DNA of 64,000 nt from Psychrobacter arcticus 273-4 (GTDB taxonomy: Bacteria > Pseudomonadota > Gammaproteobacteria > Pseudomonadales > Moraxellaceae), in the NCBI RefSeq assembly GCF_000012305.1, contig NC_007204.1, positions 2,480,001 through 2,544,000 of the forward strand, given 5' to 3'. This document shows positions 38,261 through 48,454 of this stretch, piece by piece; the stretch's first letter is position 1; every line of letters starts with the position of its first letter. The translations under genes were made by a program, and so were the position numbers. Under the pieces are notes generated by a model that worked only from the letters and a program-made list of their open reading frames with translations, made no database searches and was not told where the DNA came from.

Positions 38261-39055
38261 ATGCCAAAAAGTTCAATTATGTTAACACGAGTTATATTAA
38301 CCATTATCGGCAGCGTGATGATTATCGACTGTTTGATTTTAATGGTATTCGACAAAATTAACTTTGGCTCTGTTGTACCCTTTTTATTGGGTATGGTGTT
38401 TGTTGCTCATGGTATTTTTTGGCGTAACATAAGAAGATTTATCTGCCAAAATCGTTGGTTAAGCCGTTTTTGGTATGCACTATGGACGATGTTTCTTATC
38501 TGGTTTGTCAGCTTTGGTGTCTTCATTTATGCATTACAGCAGCAAATTGAACAAAGTACTAGACCTATACCCAAAGTCGCTGCCATCATTGTACTAGGGT
38601 CAGGGACGGTCGCAGGCAAGCCCACACCAACACTTGCCAAGCGCTTGGATACTGCCGCGCCCCTTATTCATTCACAAAAAAGCGCACTGGTCATCACTAG
38701 TGGTGGCATAGGTTTTGGTCAGACACGTAGCGAAGCTAATATTATGGCTACCTATTTATACGATACGTATGACATCTCTCTCAAGCGTATTTTGCAAGAG
38801 GGTCAGAGTACGAGTACAGCAGAAAACCTTATATATAGCCAAGAGATATTAGCGGCAAAAGGCCTTTCTATCAAAGCGCCCATCGCTATCGTGACCAGTG
38901 ATTTTCATATTATTCGCGCAGCAAACATCGCTCGGCATCAAGGCTACTTGCAACCTATCATGCTTGCCAGCCCTACTCCGTTATCCATTCGCTATAACGC
39001 GTGGTTTCGAGAGTACTTTGCCTTTGTCAGTGGTTGGCTTTTTGGAGAATACTAG
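38261..39055 (+). CDS. ElyC/SanA/YdcF family (DUF218) membrane protein
   Basis: About 264 residues. Three N-terminal membrane segments (to residue about 90) are followed by a DUF218 domain with AAIIVLGSGTVAGKPTPTLAKRLD, LVITSGGIGFGQTRSEANIMATYL, ILQEGQSTSTAENL and VTSDFHIIRAANIARHQG, the order seen in ElyC and YdcF. ElyC supports envelope integrity in E. coli; a related role here is inference. The start is unclear: the frame opens with TTG at 38228, with ATGs at 38261 and 38279, none with a good ribosome site. Confidence 0.82.
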   Translation: MPKSSIMLTRVILTIIGSVMIIDCLILMVFDKINFGSVVPFLLGMVFVAHGIFWRNIRRFICQNRWLSRFWYALWTMFLIWFVSFGVFIYALQQQIEQSTRPIPKVAAIIVLGSGTVAGKPTPTLAKRLDTAAPLIHSQKSALVITSGGIGFGQTRSEANIMATYLYDTYDISLKRILQEGQSTSTAENLIYSQEILAAKGLSIKAPIAIVTSDFHIIRAANIARHQGYLQPIMLASPTPLSIRYNAWFREYFAFVSGWLFGEY

Positions 39056-39138
39056 ACGGTTTGCATATTACTTAAATTTTTGGCTACTCAAAGCGACTGA
39101 TAATTTTTGGATATAAAATAATAATAAGGGACGTCGTT

Positions 39139-40578
39139 ATGATCGTAGATATCTTGTTGACCATACATTTTATCCTGCTGATACTGATTTCTTTACGGGT
39201 CTTATCTCGTCATGATTTGACCTCGCCTGCTAGATTGGCATGGATTGTCATCCTGTTTATTTTGCCTTATTTTGGCGTACTGATTTACTGGATGTTCGGT
39301 GAAGTACATTTGGGTCATGACTTTGGGCAAAAACGCGACGATATCATTAAGCAACTAAATACCCATAGCCCAAGCGTTCTTGGTCATGAGACGACGTTAG
39401 AGAAGATGATCAAGCCCGCCTATCAAGCCTCATTTGCTTACGCGGCAAAAGCCACCGGTTTTCATACCATGGAGGGCAATCAGGCGGAGCTCATGGCAGA
39501 TGCGAGCGAGACCCGCAGACGCATGATTGCCGATTTTGATGCTGCAACAGACCATATCCATGTGCTGTATTACATTTGGCTCGTCGATGGCATGGGTATT
39601 GATACCGCGCAAGCCTTCATCCGAGCAGCAAAGCGTGGCGTTACTTGTCGGGCGATGGTTGATGGCATGGGCTCACGCAAGATGGTGCGCTCAAAGATAT
39701 GGCAAGAAATGAAGAATGCTGGCGTACAAGTCAGTGTCGCTCTCCCGCTGACCAACTTTATAAAGGTAATGCTGTTTAGCCGGATTGATCTTCGTAATCA
39801 CCGCAAGATTACTGTCATTGATGGCAAAATCGGCTACTCGGGTAGTCGCAACTGCGCCGATCCTGAATTTATGGTGAAACCAAAATATGCTCCGTGGGTT
39901 GATATTATGCTGCGTATCGAAGGACCTGTGGTCGCGCAAAATCAAATGTTATTTGCCAGTGATTGGTTGATTGAAAACCCAGACACTCCGCTTGATAGCT
40001 TCTATTATGACAGCACGCCAAAGCCTAATGGCTTCCCTGCCCAAGTCTTTTCAGATGGTCCCACTCAGCGCCACGGTACCACGCCACAGTTTTTGGGTGC
40101 TCTGATTAGTCAAGCCCAAGATACGCTGATTATCTCGACACCCTATTTTGTACCGGATTATTCACTTGTCAGTATTTTATGCGCTACTGCCTATCGCGGG
40201 GTTGAAGTGACGATGGTTTTTCCAAAAAATAACGATTCTTTTATCGTTGCCGCGACCAGTCGCAGTTATTATTGGCAATTGCTTGAAGCGGGGGTAAAAA
40301 TTTATGAATATAAACCAGGCTTGTTACACGCAAAGACCTTGACGATTGATGGTGAAATTAGCTTGATTGGCTCGACCAATTTAGACTTGCGTAGCTTTGA
40401 TTTGAATTATGAGAATAACATCGTATTTAGTGATAAAAAGCTGACGGCAGATATTATGCAGCGCCAATATCAATATATTGCTGACTCAGACGAAGTAACA
40501 CGTGAAGAGGTCAAAAACTGGCCACCATCTTCTAGGATTTGGAACAACATCGTTGCTACGATGGGACCTGTTTTATAA
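39139..40578 (+). CDS. cls: Cardiolipin synthase (phospholipase D family)
   Basis: 479 residues. Two N-terminal membrane helices are followed by two phospholipase-D catalytic motifs: HRKITVIDGKIGYSGS (His220) and HAKTLTIDGEISLIGSTN (His397). These make cardiolipin from two phosphatidylglycerols, or from PG and another lipid. AAGGGA precedes the ATG. It is downstream of the ElyC-like gene on the same strand (83 bp), an envelope pairing that may be functional. Confidence 0.93.
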   Translation: MIVDILLTIHFILLILISLRVLSRHDLTSPARLAWIVILFILPYFGVLIYWMFGEVHLGHDFGQKRDDIIKQLNTHSPSVLGHETTLEKMIKPAYQASFAYAAKATGFHTMEGNQAELMADASETRRRMIADFDAATDHIHVLYYIWLVDGMGIDTAQAFIRAAKRGVTCRAMVDGMGSRKMVRSKIWQEMKNAGVQVSVALPLTNFIKVMLFSRIDLRNHRKITVIDGKIGYSGSRNCADPEFMVKPKYAPWVDIMLRIEGPVVAQNQMLFASDWLIENPDTPLDSFYYDSTPKPNGFPAQVFSDGPTQRHGTTPQFLGALISQAQDTLIISTPYFVPDYSLVSILCATAYRGVEVTMVFPKNNDSFIVAATSRSYYWQLLEAGVKIYEYKPGLLHAKTLTIDGEISLIGSTNLDLRSFDLNYENNIVFSDKKLTADIMQRQYQYIADSDEVTREEVKNWPPSSRIWNNIVATMGPVL

Positions 40579-40639
40579 GCCCATGTTTGATAAGTTACAA
40601 CTTAATGGAGTCAGTCATAAATAACAGAAATACAAATAT

Positions 40640-40750
40640 TATAGCGCACTACTGGGGTTAATTTTTCTTGCTTGCTGTGCCTATGCAGACAGAGGCTGCG
40701 AATAATTAATCCCAGTAGCGCTGTACTCTTTTAAAAAGGGGTCAACTGTA
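40640..40750 (+). repeat. 140-bp palindromic element, copy D, diverged
   Basis: It keeps the core (TTGCTTGCTGTGCCTATG, CAGACAGAGGCTGC) and the right end (GTCAACTGTA). The left terminal part is lost or changed. Both stem arms differ from other copies but still pair: ACTGGGGTTAATT with AATTAATCCCAGT. It lies between convergent cls and rlmA. Confidence 0.82.
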
Positions 40751-40767
40751 AGCTCAGTTAATCAGCC

Positions 40768-41709
40768 TTATGCAACCGCCATTTTCTGCAAAATATATAT
40801 GACAAACTTGGCTTTAGTTGCAAATGTTTCGGTTGAAACTGAAGCTAGTAGCGCTTGTCTTTTTTCAGTATGCGCACGGTATGCATAAGGGGTCATGGTC
40901 AATAAGTCAGCCAAATCATCTGCTGATAACTTTAACTCAGTACTAACATGATAGGTATTTAGCAGCGTAAAATATGGTGCTAACTCCTGCAAAAATTTAT
41001 CAGAATCGTGCTCACGGACATCATCAAACAAAGCCTCACGCATTGTTGCTAAGTGCCCGATATCTGGCTTAGCAATGATTAAATAACCCTCATCGCTTAA
41101 TATGTCATTAAATGCTTCTGGCAGAATGGGACTAAAGATACTGCTAATCCCATTGATACTTTGCGCACGTAAGGGCAAATGAGCAGCACTGGTTACCAGT
41201 GGATAAATCACTGCTGTTTTAATACCATCGTTCTTATCTTTCTGATTCCAAAGAGAACTTGCTGCCTTGCTCGCTTTTGCAAGCTCTACTATGGCAGGTT
41301 TACTAATATCTGCCGCAATAAGTGTATCCATGCCCGTCTGAGCCATTACTTGAGTGTAGTAGCCTTCGCCACAACCGATATCCAGCCAATTGACTGGTTT
41401 ATTAGTTTGTTCAGATGGCAACTCGTTTTTTGCTAACAGTTCCGCCATTTTTTGGCAAATCAGTGTCTGTAATGGCTGATAATGCCCTGCATTTAAAAAC
41501 CGTTTACGCGCTTCGATAGATACTTGACTATCACCCGGTGCTTTAGATTTTTTTTGTTGGACAGGCAGCAGATTGACGTAACCCTGACGCGCCACATCAA
41601 AAGAATGCGTGGTTTGCTTAGGATTTAAGCTACCATCACAGCGCCATGTATCGATTGCGGGCTGTAGTGGTGACTGACAAAGGGGACAAACAAATAAAGA
41701 CACAGGCAT
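40768..41709 (-). CDS. rlmA: 23S rRNA (guanine745-N1)-methyltransferase
   Basis: 313 residues from the ATG at 41709. The N-terminal zinc finger has FVCPLCQSPL and a third cysteine (WRCDGS). The RlmA signature HSFDVARQGYVNLLPVQ...PGDSQ...ARKRFLNAGHYQPL follows. The SAM-binding motif is WLDIGCGEGYYTQVM. It methylates G745 of 23S rRNA. Stand-alone gene. Confidence 0.9.
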   Translation of the reverse strand: MPVSLFVCPLCQSPLQPAIDTWRCDGSLNPKQTTHSFDVARQGYVNLLPVQQKKSKAPGDSQVSIEARKRFLNAGHYQPLQTLICQKMAELLAKNELPSEQTNKPVNWLDIGCGEGYYTQVMAQTGMDTLIAADISKPAIVELAKASKAASSLWNQKDKNDGIKTAVIYPLVTSAAHLPLRAQSINGISSIFSPILPEAFNDILSDEGYLIIAKPDIGHLATMREALFDDVREHDSDKFLQELAPYFTLLNTYHVSTELKLSADDLADLLTMTPYAYRAHTEKRQALLASVSTETFATKAKFVIYILQKMAVA

Positions 41710-41800
41710 CTCAAAGTTATAGCAATATGGCTGACATTTTATCAAAGTTCATGCTCAGTAAGTAATAAAAGGCTTAAAAAAGAGAATGTGGATTAAGCAA

Positions 41801-41837
41801 TAAAAAAGCCCTCTCATAAATTGAGAGGGCTTTTTAA
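41801..41837. terminator. Terminator of the dcw operon (bidirectional)
   Basis: Perfect AAAAAGCCCTCTCA / TGAGAGGGCTTTTT stem with a TAAAT loop (41803-41835). It lies 35 bp past the mraY stop. T-runs on both strands. Confidence 0.92.
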
Positions 41838-41870
41838 CGAAGAATATCAAGATTAATCGGAGTTGCTGTT

Positions 41871-42989
41871 CTAACGCAGCTTTAACGTCATCAATCCAAG
41901 GATAACAAGGATAATGGCGATAATCCAAAACCTTGCGACCACTTGGGTTTCTTTCCAGCCAATCTCTTCAAAGTGATGATGCAGCGGTGCCATGCGAAAG
42001 ACGCGTTTTTTACGTAGCTTATACGAGCCAACCTGTAACATCACCGACAGTGCTTCGGCAACGAACAATCCACCCATAATTGCAAAGGCAATTTCTTGAC
42101 GGGTCATCACCGCAATTGTACCGAGCATCGCGCCCAGTGACAGCGCACCCACATCACCCATAAACACTTGCGCTGGATGGGCGTTGAACCATAAAAAGCC
42201 AAGCCCTGCGCCAATCATCGCACCGCAGACAATAATAACCTCAGAATTATAGGCAATATAAGGTACGTGCAAGTAATCAGCAAAGCGTACGTCACCTGAG
42301 ACATATGCCATGGCGCCTAAGCCTGCTGCAACCAAAACAACTGGCAAAATAGCTAAGCCATCCAAACCATCCGTTAAGTTGACAGCATTAGATGCGCCAT
42401 TTATCACAAAGTAAGTAAAAATAATGAAGCCAATACCAAACGGTACTGCCGAAAATGGAATCATCCAATCTTTAAAGATCGGTAATAACAAATCCTGCAT
42501 CTCACGCGTCGTCACAACATTGGGCTGTAGCGTCGCAATATAATATAAAGAAATACCGACGAACAATGCGCCCATGGATAGCCAGAAGTATTTTTTGCGA
42601 GCGATTAAGCCTTTGGGATTTTTATATTTAATTTTGAGCCAATCATCCGCCCAGCCTACCGCGCCAAAAATAATCATCACGATGAGCAAAATCCAAACAT
42701 AAGGATTATTCAAACGCGCCCAAAGTAACGTCGATACCCCAATCGCGCTCAAAATCAGCACCCCACCCATAGTCGGGGTACCAGTTTTGACCAAATGCGA
42801 TTGCGGACCATCATTACGAATCGCCTGACCATACTTTAGCGCACGCAGACGTCGAATAACCCGACTACCAAAAATCATACTAAAGGCAAGGGCGGTAATG
42901 ACCGCCAGTAACGCGCGCAGCGTCAAAGAAGAAACCGCAGAAAACGGGGCATAATACTGACCAAGCCAGCCAAACAACCAAACTAACAC
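41871..42989 (-). CDS. mraY: Phospho-N-acetylmuramoyl-pentapeptide transferase
   Basis: 372 residues, ten membrane helices. The catalytic aspartates appear in [16 protein letters not shown] and [10 protein letters not shown], with the conserved APLHHHFE motif near the C-terminus. It makes lipid I. The start codon is GTG, three bases after the murF stop, with GAGGAG as ribosome site. It is the last gene of the cluster: the usual next genes, murD and ftsW, are instead at 27-30 kb. Confidence 0.97.
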   Translation of the reverse strand: MLVWLFGWLGQYYAPFSAVSSLTLRALLAVITALAFSMIFGSRVIRRLRALKYGQAIRNDGPQSHLVKTGTPTMGGVLILSAIGVSTLLWARLNNPYVWILLIVMIIFGAVGWADDWLKIKYKNPKGLIARKKYFWLSMGALFVGISLYYIATLQPNVVTTREMQDLLLPIFKDWMIPFSAVPFGIGFIIFTYFVINGASNAVNLTDGLDGLAILPVVLVAAGLGAMAYVSGDVRFADYLHVPYIAYNSEVIIVCGAMIGAGLGFLWFNAHPAQVFMGDVGALSLGAMLGTIAVMTRQEIAFAIMGGLFVAEALSVMLQVGSYKLRKKRVFRMAPLHHHFEEIGWKETQVVARFWIIAIILVILGLMTLKLR

Positions 42990-42992
42990 CGC

Positions 42993-44450
42993 CTACTCCT
43001 CGACTAGCGCATTGATAAGTGTTTCCATTTCCATGGAACGAGAGCCTTTAAACAACACCGTACAAGGCTGAGCCTGTGGCTCTTGTAAATACGGCTGTAA
43101 ATACTGTAATAAACTGTCTTTATCCGTGAACGCATGGGCACTGATATCAGAAATCTCTTGCGCACCTGCCACGGTATAAGGTGCATATTCACCAACGCAA
43201 AGCAGTACATTAATACCCGTGGTAGCGATAGTCCGACCCAAGCTTTGATGCTCGCTAACTGCGGCATCCCCCAGTTCAGCAATATCGCCTAATACCATCA
43301 CTTGCGTACCCGTTTGCGCCGCCAATACTTTGGCAGCCGCACGTACCGAATGCGGATTGGCATTATAAGTGTCATCAATCAAACGATGCATACCCAATAG
43401 TTGGCTATTCAAGCGCCCTTTGGCAGGACGCGCGTTTTCAAGCCCGACGACGATGTCATTGATGTCAATGTTTAAAGCATGCGCACAAGCGGCAGCAGCT
43501 AAAGCATTATTCACATTATGCTCTCCCGCTAAAGGCAGATTGATATCATGAACTTGGTTGCCAATATGCAGCTTAAATTCACTGCGCTCAGGCTCGACAT
43601 CTAAATGGCTGGCACTGACATCGGTGTTACCAAAACCAATAACATGTGAGGTATGTTTTTCAGCAATACGGCGCAGCTGATTGGTAAAATCGTCTTTATC
43701 AGGGACAATCGCAAATTGGCTATCATTCAAGGTATGATAAATCTCAGCCTTGGTTTGGCAGATCCCTTCTCGACTACCAAATTCGCCCAAATGCGCCGTT
43801 CCAATATTTAAAATACAAGCCACATCCGGCTGGACAATCTCCGTGGTATAAGCAATCTCACCAATATGATTGGCACCCAACTCCAGAATAGCATAGCGAT
43901 GATGATCGGATAACTCAAGCAACATCATTGGTACGCCCAAGTCATTGTTTAGATTACCACGCGTGATAAGCGTTGGGGCAAGTCTGCCAAAGATACTACC
44001 GAGCATCTCTTTGCAGGTGGTCTTACCACTTGAGCCTGTGATGGCAATCACAGTCAAATCTTTATGTTGCTGGCGACGATAAGATGCCAATTGACCTAAC
44101 GCTAAACGTGTGTCATTAACGACCAATTGTGGAATATCAGTAGAGATAGGACGTGAGACGATAGCAGCGATCGCGCCTTGTGAGACAGCCATATCAATAT
44201 AATCGTGACCATCAAAATTATCGCCGCTCAAGGCTAAAAAAATATCACCGGTTTTTATCGTGCGAGTATCAGTAGCGATACGCGTGCTCGTCACTTGCTT
44301 GTTCGTTTCTTCACTAGTATTACTGGATTCTGCTTGTCCTGTAGCTGGCTGCCAATGCCCATCAAGTGCTTTGGTTGCGGCTAGCAAATTCTCGACTTGC
44401 CAAACATACAGCCCTTGCGACTGCATGGTATTATCGTTATCGGCTGTCAT
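42993..44450 (-). CDS. murF: UDP-MurNAc-tripeptide--D-Ala-D-Ala ligase
   Basis: 485 residues. The P-loop is ITGSSGKTTCKEML (near residue 140), with the central-domain motifs TRGNLNNDLGVP and ELGANHIGEI, and the C-terminal DTYNANPHSV. It adds D-Ala-D-Ala to the tripeptide precursor. A threonine- and serine-rich insert (residues about 40-55) looks like a linker. It is 90 bp after murE. Confidence 0.96.
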   Translation of the reverse strand: MTADNDNTMQSQGLYVWQVENLLAATKALDGHWQPATGQAESSNTSEETNKQVTSTRIATDTRTIKTGDIFLALSGDNFDGHDYIDMAVSQGAIAAIVSRPISTDIPQLVVNDTRLALGQLASYRRQQHKDLTVIAITGSSGKTTCKEMLGSIFGRLAPTLITRGNLNNDLGVPMMLLELSDHHRYAILELGANHIGEIAYTTEIVQPDVACILNIGTAHLGEFGSREGICQTKAEIYHTLNDSQFAIVPDKDDFTNQLRRIAEKHTSHVIGFGNTDVSASHLDVEPERSEFKLHIGNQVHDINLPLAGEHNVNNALAAAACAHALNIDINDIVVGLENARPAKGRLNSQLLGMHRLIDDTYNANPHSVRAAAKVLAAQTGTQVMVLGDIAELGDAAVSEHQSLGRTIATTGINVLLCVGEYAPYTVAGAQEISDISAHAFTDKDSLLQYLQPYLQEPQAQPCTVLFKGSRSMEMETLINALVEE

Positions 44451-44540
44451 AGTGATTACCTTATATGATGATGACGTATCTTTGATATTTAATGATTAAT
44501 ACTGCTTAAAAAACATAAAATCGAAAGCCAGCATTGTTGT

Positions 44541-46295
44541 CTATACGCGTCCAGCTTGTTCTAAAGCATTTTGCAAGATAACACTGTCATCAAAATCATA
44601 ACGGATATTGTTAATCTCTTGATAGGTCTCATGACCTTTGCCCGCGATAACGACGATATCATCGGCAGCTGCTTGACTGACGGCATATTCAATCGCTGTT
44701 TGGCGTGCAGACTCAATATGGGTACGCTGATATTGCTCAGTGCTCATCCCTGCCTGCATATCTTGCAATATCACATTGGGGTCTTCGGTACGTGGATTGT
44801 CCGCCGTTAAAATAACTTTATCTGCGCCTGCCAATCCCGCCTGTGCCATCAATGGGCGCTTGCCGGTATCACGGTCACCGCCACAGCCAAAGACGGCCCA
44901 CAGCTGACCTTTACAATGGGTTTTAAGACTGGCAAGTACCTGACTGAGCGCATCAGGAGTATGGGCATAATCAACGATAAAGCAGCCATCATTAGACGGT
45001 ACACGCTGCATACGTCCAACGGCACCTTGTAGTTGCGGTATGACTGCAATAATGCGCTCAATATCGATGCCTGTTTTATGACCAAGTGCCACTGCTGCTG
45101 CAATAGCGGCAAGCAAATTCGCCACGTTAAAACGTCCGAGTAATGGACTAACGATATCTAAATGATTAACTTTCCCATCGCCGAAATCTGTACACAGGCT
45201 AATCTCAACACCGTGTAAACTTGGCGTAATGTCAGCGGCGACAAAGGTAGCCGTTTTTGATGGGTCTAAGCTGTATGTCCAAACTTTTAAATGACTGGCG
45301 TGTGCCGTATCCAGCATAATCTGTGCATATTCATCATCGATATTGATAATAGCGTGAGTCAAATCTGGAAAATGTGCTTTATCAAAGAGCTTCGCTTTTG
45401 CTGCCGCGTATTCTGCCATGTCAGCATGATAATCTAAATGATCACGGCTAAGATTGGTATAAATCGCCACCGACACTGGCATGCCCTGTAAGCGCTGCTG
45501 ATCTAGACCGTGTGAGCTTGCTTCCAATGCCAGTAGTTCAGCACCTTCTTTGCCCATCTGATGCAAAAACTGCTGCACGGCTAATGTATCACCAGTCGTA
45601 TGACTGGCCTGAACCAAAGCACCAAGCCGACCATTACCCGCCGTACCCATAACGGCACTGCTCATGCCGGTTAGCTGGGTGAGTTGCGCCACCAATTGAC
45701 TGATAGTCGTTTTGCCATTGGTGCCTGTCACTGCCACGACAGTTGGTAATGTTACGCGCTGCTGATACTGCAAACGCGCTTGAATCAAACTGCCCAAAAA
45801 ATCACGAATATTGGGTACATATAATACGGGGCAAGGCAAGGCATCTAATTGCTGCTGTGCTATATATTTTGCATTATCAGGAGTTAATTCAAGATTTGCA
45901 TGAGGTGGTATATTACCTGTGGCAATCAAGGCGAGAGGGTCAATCTCTGATAGGATAAAAGCCGCATTGTTAGCGGCTTGATAAAGGTAATCGCGACTTT
46001 TTTGGCAATTTGGTGTATGGCTTTTTAATAAGGCGAACGCTTCGTTGCGGATTAGTTGACGGCTGTCTAAACAGAACTGCTGGAATGGAATGTTGACAAC
46101 CGAATCCAGTTGAACAGCCGTCATTTGATTCGATGACACTTGATTCGATAAATTTGAACTCGATGACTCGCTAACAGATGCTGCCAGATTCGCTGTTAAT
46201 ACCTGCGGTGGAAGATGTCTATCGCTGCTGCTGGCTTCAAACAGCTGTTGCAAGGTAACTGTGGTAGTGCTTGGCGACGAGGTAGACAGGGTCAT
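44541..46295 (-). CDS. murE: UDP-MurNAc-L-Ala-D-Glu--meso-diaminopimelate ligase
   Basis: 584 residues, longer than the usual 490-500 because of an N-terminal region (about 75 residues, Ser/Thr-rich) and inserts. The P-loop is VTGTNGKTTISQL; the DNPR motif (TADNPRTEDP) indicates meso-diaminopimelate rather than lysine. Other markers are HTTGDTLAVQQFLHQM and LSRDHLDYH. It is 71 bp after ftsI. Confidence 0.96.
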   Translation of the reverse strand: MTLSTSSPSTTTVTLQQLFEASSSDRHLPPQVLTANLAASVSESSSSNLSNQVSSNQMTAVQLDSVVNIPFQQFCLDSRQLIRNEAFALLKSHTPNCQKSRDYLYQAANNAAFILSEIDPLALIATGNIPPHANLELTPDNAKYIAQQQLDALPCPVLYVPNIRDFLGSLIQARLQYQQRVTLPTVVAVTGTNGKTTISQLVAQLTQLTGMSSAVMGTAGNGRLGALVQASHTTGDTLAVQQFLHQMGKEGAELLALEASSHGLDQQRLQGMPVSVAIYTNLSRDHLDYHADMAEYAAAKAKLFDKAHFPDLTHAIINIDDEYAQIMLDTAHASHLKVWTYSLDPSKTATFVAADITPSLHGVEISLCTDFGDGKVNHLDIVSPLLGRFNVANLLAAIAAAVALGHKTGIDIERIIAVIPQLQGAVGRMQRVPSNDGCFIVDYAHTPDALSQVLASLKTHCKGQLWAVFGCGGDRDTGKRPLMAQAGLAGADKVILTADNPRTEDPNVILQDMQAGMSTEQYQRTHIESARQTAIEYAVSQAAADDIVVIAGKGHETYQEINNIRYDFDDSVILQNALEQAGRV

Positions 46296-46366
46296 TGGTA
46301 CATCCTAAACGGTTAAAACACATCAAATGGTTAAGAGCTGAATATTTAAAAAACTTACTTTTATGT

Positions 46367-48454
46367 CTATTGAGCTTCAGTTTTTAATGGCTTATCTAAA
46401 GGCACATTATATAAACGCAGCGCCTCTTTCATAACATTATGAAAAACAGGAGCCACGGTTAAACCAGCATAAATCTGACCACGCGGGTCTTCGATTAACA
46501 TCACAGCGACCAGCTTTGGATTGGACGCTGGTGCCATACCCGCAAAGACGTTGCGATACTGGTCGGTATAGTAACCGCCTTTTGGATTGATACGGCGCGA
46601 GGTCCCTGTTTTACCAGCAACGCGATAGCCATCAATGGCTGCGCCTTTAGCAGTACCAGCGTCTTCCGTGACACTTTCCATCATCTGTACGATGGCCATC
46701 GCTTGTTCGTGCGCCATAATGCGTTTGCTTGGCGGCGCTTTGTCATTTTTAGTCAACGTTAACGGGTGCATCACCCCACCTGCCGCCAGTGCTGAGTAAG
46801 CTTGCGCTATCTGTGCCAGTGTTACTTGTATGCCATAGCCATAACTGACCGTTGCACGTCGTGAAGTTTCTTTTTCTTTCGGTGTGACCACAAGCCCACT
46901 ACCTTCACCTGGGAATTGCAGTGGTGTTTTTGACCCAAAGCCAAACTGCTTTTGCATATTGGTAATGCCATCAGCTGGTAGAGACAAAGCAATCTTGGTC
47001 GAGGCGACGTTACTGGATTTCTGTAGTAGCGTTGCCATCGTAATTCGCCCTAGATTATCATGGTCACGAATGGTATAACCACGGACACGGATAGAGCCAG
47101 GATTGGTATCGATCAAGGTAGTGGCAGTATATTTCCCTGAATCTAAAGCCGCAGCAACGGTGAATGGCTTCATGACTGAACCAGGTTCAAAGACATCAAG
47201 GAGTGCACGGTTACGCTGGTTTTCACCGGTCATCTCATTCAGGTTATTGGAATTAAATGACGGCCATGTCGATAGCGCTAGCACTTCACCGGTTTGTACA
47301 TCGACCACCATACCTGTTGACCAGCGCGCTTTTTGCAAACGCCCTGCCTTTTCAAGCTCTTTATAAAGCAAATATTGCAGACGCGAATCAATGGTCAACG
47401 TCACATCTTTGCCTGGTACTTCTGGCTCAACCTGTTTAATTTCTTTAAGACTGTTTTGTTTGGCATCTTTGAGTACCAAAACCTTACCATCATCGCCCGC
47501 CAGCTCTTTTTCATACTGGCGTTCGATACCAGCACGCCCCTCGTAACCGCCTTCAGGATCGTTGGTATTTTGCCCCATAAAACCCAGTAACTGCGAGTTA
47601 GGCTGCGGCTGCGGATAATAACGCTGAAAGAAATTTTTCTCATTGACACCAGGAAAGCCAAGCGAGCTAATACTTTGGGCAATCTCTGGCGTTACTTTAT
47701 TCAATAGTGGTAAATAATGCGATCCTGCACCCGATGGCAGCGCTGCTTTGACCGCTACTTCATCAGTTACATCGATAGTAGGGTCGATAGCCGTGGCTCT
47801 TTTTAGCTCATTTACCGAAATATTGGCAGCCGCCGCAAGCGTGGTCAAATCCATATTATCCAAGCGCTTCTGCATACGTGCGAGGAGCTGCGGACTCTCA
47901 GGATTGGTGATAATAATACGCTTAAGCTCGTAATATTCACGGGCATAATCGTGCGGACTGAAAGAGACTGTCGCGAGTGGTGCACTGATGGCCAAGGGCA
48001 GATCGTTGCGATCCGTAATCATGCCACGATAGGATTTTTGCGTGCGTACGCTGGTGATTAGCTCATTGCCCTTATCTTGATAAAACTGAGTATTGGCAAC
48101 TTGAATATAGTAAGCACGACCGATAAGCGCTACTAAAATAAGCAGCGCTATGCCCCAAATCAGACGAAAACGGTTTTTATCCTGCTCAACACCGCCGCGA
48201 GAGGAAGCACCAGACGCTTTACCCAAAAATGCTCTTTTGCTTTTTAGGTTTTTGACACTGGTATAAGCACCCTGCTCTTCATTCTTTTTTAGGCGACCAA
48301 ATAGCTTGCTCTTGCAGCTATCGGCTGATTTATCATCCGGTTTTTGGCTTTTTTGCCCAGACTTTGCAGCACTAGCACGGCGTAGTGGCTTAGTGACCTT
48401 GCCACTGGCTGGTTTTTTGCTGGCAGCTTTAGCATTGGTTTTTTTATCAGTCAT
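46367..48454 (-). CDS. ftsI: Septal peptidoglycan transpeptidase FtsI (PBP3)
   Basis: 695 residues. A lysine- and alanine-rich cytoplasmic tail of about 90 residues is followed by one membrane helix (LIWGIALLILVALIGRAYYI). A dimerisation domain precedes the transpeptidase, with SVMK (EPGSVMKPFTV), SSN (KSSNVASTK) and KTGT (VAGKTGTSRR). The cytoplasmic tail is longer than in E. coli. Its ATG overlaps the ftsL stop by ATGA. Confidence 0.96.
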   Translation of the reverse strand: MTDKKTNAKAASKKPASGKVTKPLRRASAAKSGQKSQKPDDKSADSCKSKLFGRLKKNEEQGAYTSVKNLKSKRAFLGKASGASSRGGVEQDKNRFRLIWGIALLILVALIGRAYYIQVANTQFYQDKGNELITSVRTQKSYRGMITDRNDLPLAISAPLATVSFSPHDYAREYYELKRIIITNPESPQLLARMQKRLDNMDLTTLAAAANISVNELKRATAIDPTIDVTDEVAVKAALPSGAGSHYLPLLNKVTPEIAQSISSLGFPGVNEKNFFQRYYPQPQPNSQLLGFMGQNTNDPEGGYEGRAGIERQYEKELAGDDGKVLVLKDAKQNSLKEIKQVEPEVPGKDVTLTIDSRLQYLLYKELEKAGRLQKARWSTGMVVDVQTGEVLALSTWPSFNSNNLNEMTGENQRNRALLDVFEPGSVMKPFTVAAALDSGKYTATTLIDTNPGSIRVRGYTIRDHDNLGRITMATLLQKSSNVASTKIALSLPADGITNMQKQFGFGSKTPLQFPGEGSGLVVTPKEKETSRRATVSYGYGIQVTLAQIAQAYSALAAGGVMHPLTLTKNDKAPPSKRIMAHEQAMAIVQMMESVTEDAGTAKGAAIDGYRVAGKTGTSRRINPKGGYYTDQYRNVFAGMAPASNPKLVAVMLIEDPRGQIYAGLTVAPVFHNVMKEALRLYNVPLDKPLKTEAQ

